Source: Bacilli bacterium
Lineage (GTDB): Bacteria; Bacillota_I; Bacilli_A; RFN20; CAG-826
Direction of reading: 5' to 3'
NCBI GenBank assembly: GCA_024408505.1
Contig: JAKSUZ010000008.1
Span: 1-54,964, forward strand
DNA length: 54,964 bases
In this document: piece after piece, positions 53,326-54,964 of the stretch
Numbering within the stretch: position 1 is the stretch's first letter
Layout of the letters: each line of letters begins with the position of its first letter
The notes under the pieces: generated by a model
The model's input: the letters and a program-made list of their open reading frames with translations, nothing else
Databases searched by the model: none
What the model was told of the DNA's origin: nothing
Position numbers and translations under genes: made by a program

Positions 53326-54075
53326 TTATTCTATAATACGCGCTTTTAATGCAATTCTTGCTAGCGCTAATTGATTACGATCATTAATCCCGTCCATTTC
53401 GTGTGGGTCTTTCATAATCATGGCATCAACTTTATACTTATTCTTCAAGAAAATAGAAATTAGTTGAGTTAAGTAGTACTCCTTTTTCGCATTGTTATTA
53501 GTTAATTGAGTTAACCCCTTTAATAACGCATTATTAGAGAACATCACCACGCCACTATTAACTTCTCTTATTTTCTTTTCTTTATCATTAGTATCGGTTT
53601 CTTCAACAACCTTCACTAATTTCTTATGTGAATCACGTACAATACGACCATATCCAAACGGATTATCAACTATCGCGGATACTAAAGTTTGATCATTTTT
53701 ATTATTAATATGGAACTTCACTAATTTCTTTAAAGTTTCGCCTCTTATTTGAGGAGCGTCTCCACAAAGGACGATTGTATAGCTATCTTTACCACTTTTA
53801 ATATATTTCTTAGCTTGAAGAACTGCATGCCCAGTTCCTTTCTGTTCTTTTTGCCAAACAATCTCGCTATCGTTTTTAACAATCTTAGAAGTAATATCAC
53901 CACCAAAACCAACAACCGTAACAATCGTTGTAGGTTTAATAGCCTTAACCGCATTAACAACATAACTAACAATTGGTTTACCTAAAATGGTGAACGCAAC
54001 TTTAGAGTAATGTTTCTTTTTGCATTTCATTCGGGTACCTTTACCCGCGGCAAGGATAATAACTGTTAAGTTCAT
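53326..54075 (-). CDS. GlmU-like N-acetylglucosamine-1-phosphate uridyltransferase domain only
   Basis: 249 residues. LAAGKGTRM (nucleotide loop), QKGTGHAVLQAKKYI, GDAPQIR, FGYGRIVRD, EVNSGVVMF and KKEYYLTQLI match the GlmU uridyltransferase domain. The C-terminal left-handed beta helix that carries the acetyltransferase (about 200 residues) is missing. The stop is clean, with no sign of a second ORF downstream. It would make UDP-GlcNAc only if another enzyme acetylates. It sits next to ispE, as glmU does in Bacillota. Confidence 0.85.
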   Translation of the reverse strand: MNLTVIILAAGKGTRMKCKKKHYSKVAFTILGKPIVSYVVNAVKAIKPTTIVTVVGFGGDITSKIVKNDSEIVWQKEQKGTGHAVLQAKKYIKSGKDSYTIVLCGDAPQIRGETLKKLVKFHINNKNDQTLVSAIVDNPFGYGRIVRDSHKKLVKVVEETDTNDKEKKIREVNSGVVMFSNNALLKGLTQLTNNNAKKEYYLTQLISIFLKNKYKVDAMIMKDPHEMDGINDRNQLALARIALKARIIE

Positions 54076-54077
54076 AG

Positions 54078-54926
54078 CTACTCCTTAAGTATTGTAGTAT
54101 AAAATGCCTGATAATTTAATTTCTTTAAATTATTAGCGGTTTCTTCTACTTTATCTTTATCAGTAGAAAGTGAGAATACAGCCGTACCCGCTCCAGTCAT
54201 TAAAGTAATTGGAAATCCTTTAGCAATTAAATAATCTTTTATTTCTTTAACTTTAGGACATTTTTTAATTGCAGGAGCTTCTAATGAATTCTTAATTTCT
54301 TTAGCGAGTAATTCATCATCACCGTTTTTTAACGCTTCTATTACTTTATCAATATTACAAATATTAAAATCTGCTTTAGTTAATGCACCGTATACATCTT
54401 TAGTCGCTAATCCTTGTTTGGGTTTAACAATTAAAACATAATAATCTTTTTTAATTTCAATTGGTTCAATTAAATCGCCATCACCTTTTACCCGTGATGG
54501 TTTATTAACTAAGAAGAAGGGAATGTCTTTACCAAACTCTTTTAGGAAATTAATAGCTGTAACATCTGACATCTCAAACTTAAATTTCTTATTATAGAAA
54601 CGATAAATTGCAGCGGCATCACTACTTCCACCGCCTAAACCAGATTCCATTGGGATGTCCTTATAGATTGAAAATTCATATTTCTTTTTAATATTGAATT
54701 TATTAGTAATCGCTTTGATTAAATTCCCGCATATATCATTAGTAAAATTAGGCATTCCATCATTAATTAAAATGTGACTATCTTGTTTTTTATTAATTCG
54801 ATTAACCGCAATCGTATCGTGCAATTTAAGTGGTAACACAATCATATCAAGATCATGAAAACCATCCTTACGTTTTCTAGTAACATTAAGCGCTAAATTA
54901 ATTTTCGCGTAAGCTTTTAAATACAT
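54078..54926 (-). CDS. ispE: 4-(cytidine 5'-diphospho)-2-C-methyl-D-erythritol kinase
   Basis: 282 residues. GHMP kinase of the MEP isoprenoid route. KAYAKINLALNVTRKRKDGFHD, the ATP loop PMESGLGGGSSDAAA, and MTGAGTAVFSL (GHMP motif 3) are all present. Two bp before the glmU-like gene, so co-transcribed. No ribosome binding site of note. Only this MEP gene is in the window. Confidence 0.93.
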   Translation of the reverse strand: MYLKAYAKINLALNVTRKRKDGFHDLDMIVLPLKLHDTIAVNRINKKQDSHILINDGMPNFTNDICGNLIKAITNKFNIKKKYEFSIYKDIPMESGLGGGSSDAAAIYRFYNKKFKFEMSDVTAINFLKEFGKDIPFFLVNKPSRVKGDGDLIEPIEIKKDYYVLIVKPKQGLATKDVYGALTKADFNICNIDKVIEALKNGDDELLAKEIKNSLEAPAIKKCPKVKEIKDYLIAKGFPITLMTGAGTAVFSLSTDKDKVEETANNLKKLNYQAFYTTILKE

Positions 54927-54964
54927 ATATAGATATTTTAACTAATAAGTTAACTTAAAGATAT

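Noticed and set aside
1-54964. CRISPR array or phage region
   Set aside because: No regularly spaced short repeats with spacers were seen, and no phage structural or packaging genes; repeats found are the 113-bp units and short regulatory repeats.
1-54964. Mycoplasma-type code with TGA as Trp
   Set aside because: Long conserved proteins such as Mfd, FtsH and PpdK are intact with TGG for Trp; TGA is not needed.

Overview
The window is AT-rich DNA read with the standard bacterial code; TGA is not used for tryptophan. It looks like a low-GC Bacillota chromosome, most likely an uncultured gut-type Bacilli lineage near the Erysipelotrichales/RF39/Acholeplasma-like groups. This placement is inferred from gene content and order only. 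The housekeeping backbone, read on the minus strand from right to left, is ispE, a glmU-like gene, pth, prs, mfd, rqcP, tilS, ftsH, dusB and lysS. That order is close to the well-known core neighbourhood of Bacillus subtilis. Between these genes sit accessory blocks, dominated by about fifteen predicted surface lipoproteins.

Region 1 (1-6.7 kb): an IS3-type transposase remnant and a small membrane protein, then the most unusual part of the window. The tmRNA gene (ssrA, 6290-6690, minus) is followed by three tandem blocks of 1.5-2.3 kb. Each carries one or two lipoprotein genes. Each ends in a 113-bp sequence that finishes with a copy of the last 13-14 nt of tmRNA. The three 113-bp copies are almost identical, while the genes between them are diverged. 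No recombinase gene lies in the blocks. I read this as a tandem array of passive gene cassettes integrated at the 3' end of ssrA.

Region 2 (6.7-18.2 kb): a candidate small RNA and a DUF4143 ATPase lie between two copies of the tmRNA promoter and leader. Then come a frameshifted Fic gene, four further lipoproteins with InlB-type, leucine-rich or DUF6273 domains, and a membrane-anchored C69 peptidase.

Region 3 (18.2-32 kb): an apparent operon of alpha/beta hydrolase, tilS, ftsH, dusB and lysS, then a LURP-one-like gene, rqcP, three paralogous lipoproteins on the opposite strand, and mfd.

Region 4 (32-47 kb): a sucrose PTS plus GH32 pair with a strong palindromic operator; prs; a 36-residue zinc-ribbon protein opposite a superoxide reductase; a DUF2130 protein; a MATE pump; flavodoxin-pth; a DUF368 permease; a DinJ/YafQ-type toxin-antitoxin pair with a frameshifted toxin; an RsuA-type pseudouridine synthase; a split sugar-isomerase-like gene; and pyruvate phosphate dikinase.

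Region 5 (47-55 kb): a four-gene lipoprotein operon that includes a lipase-like protein, a small repeat protein divergent from a possible PBECR-type nuclease, then a truncated glmU-like gene and ispE. Several genes have a -10 box 6-8 nt before the start codon and no Shine-Dalgarno sequence, which suggests leaderless mRNAs.
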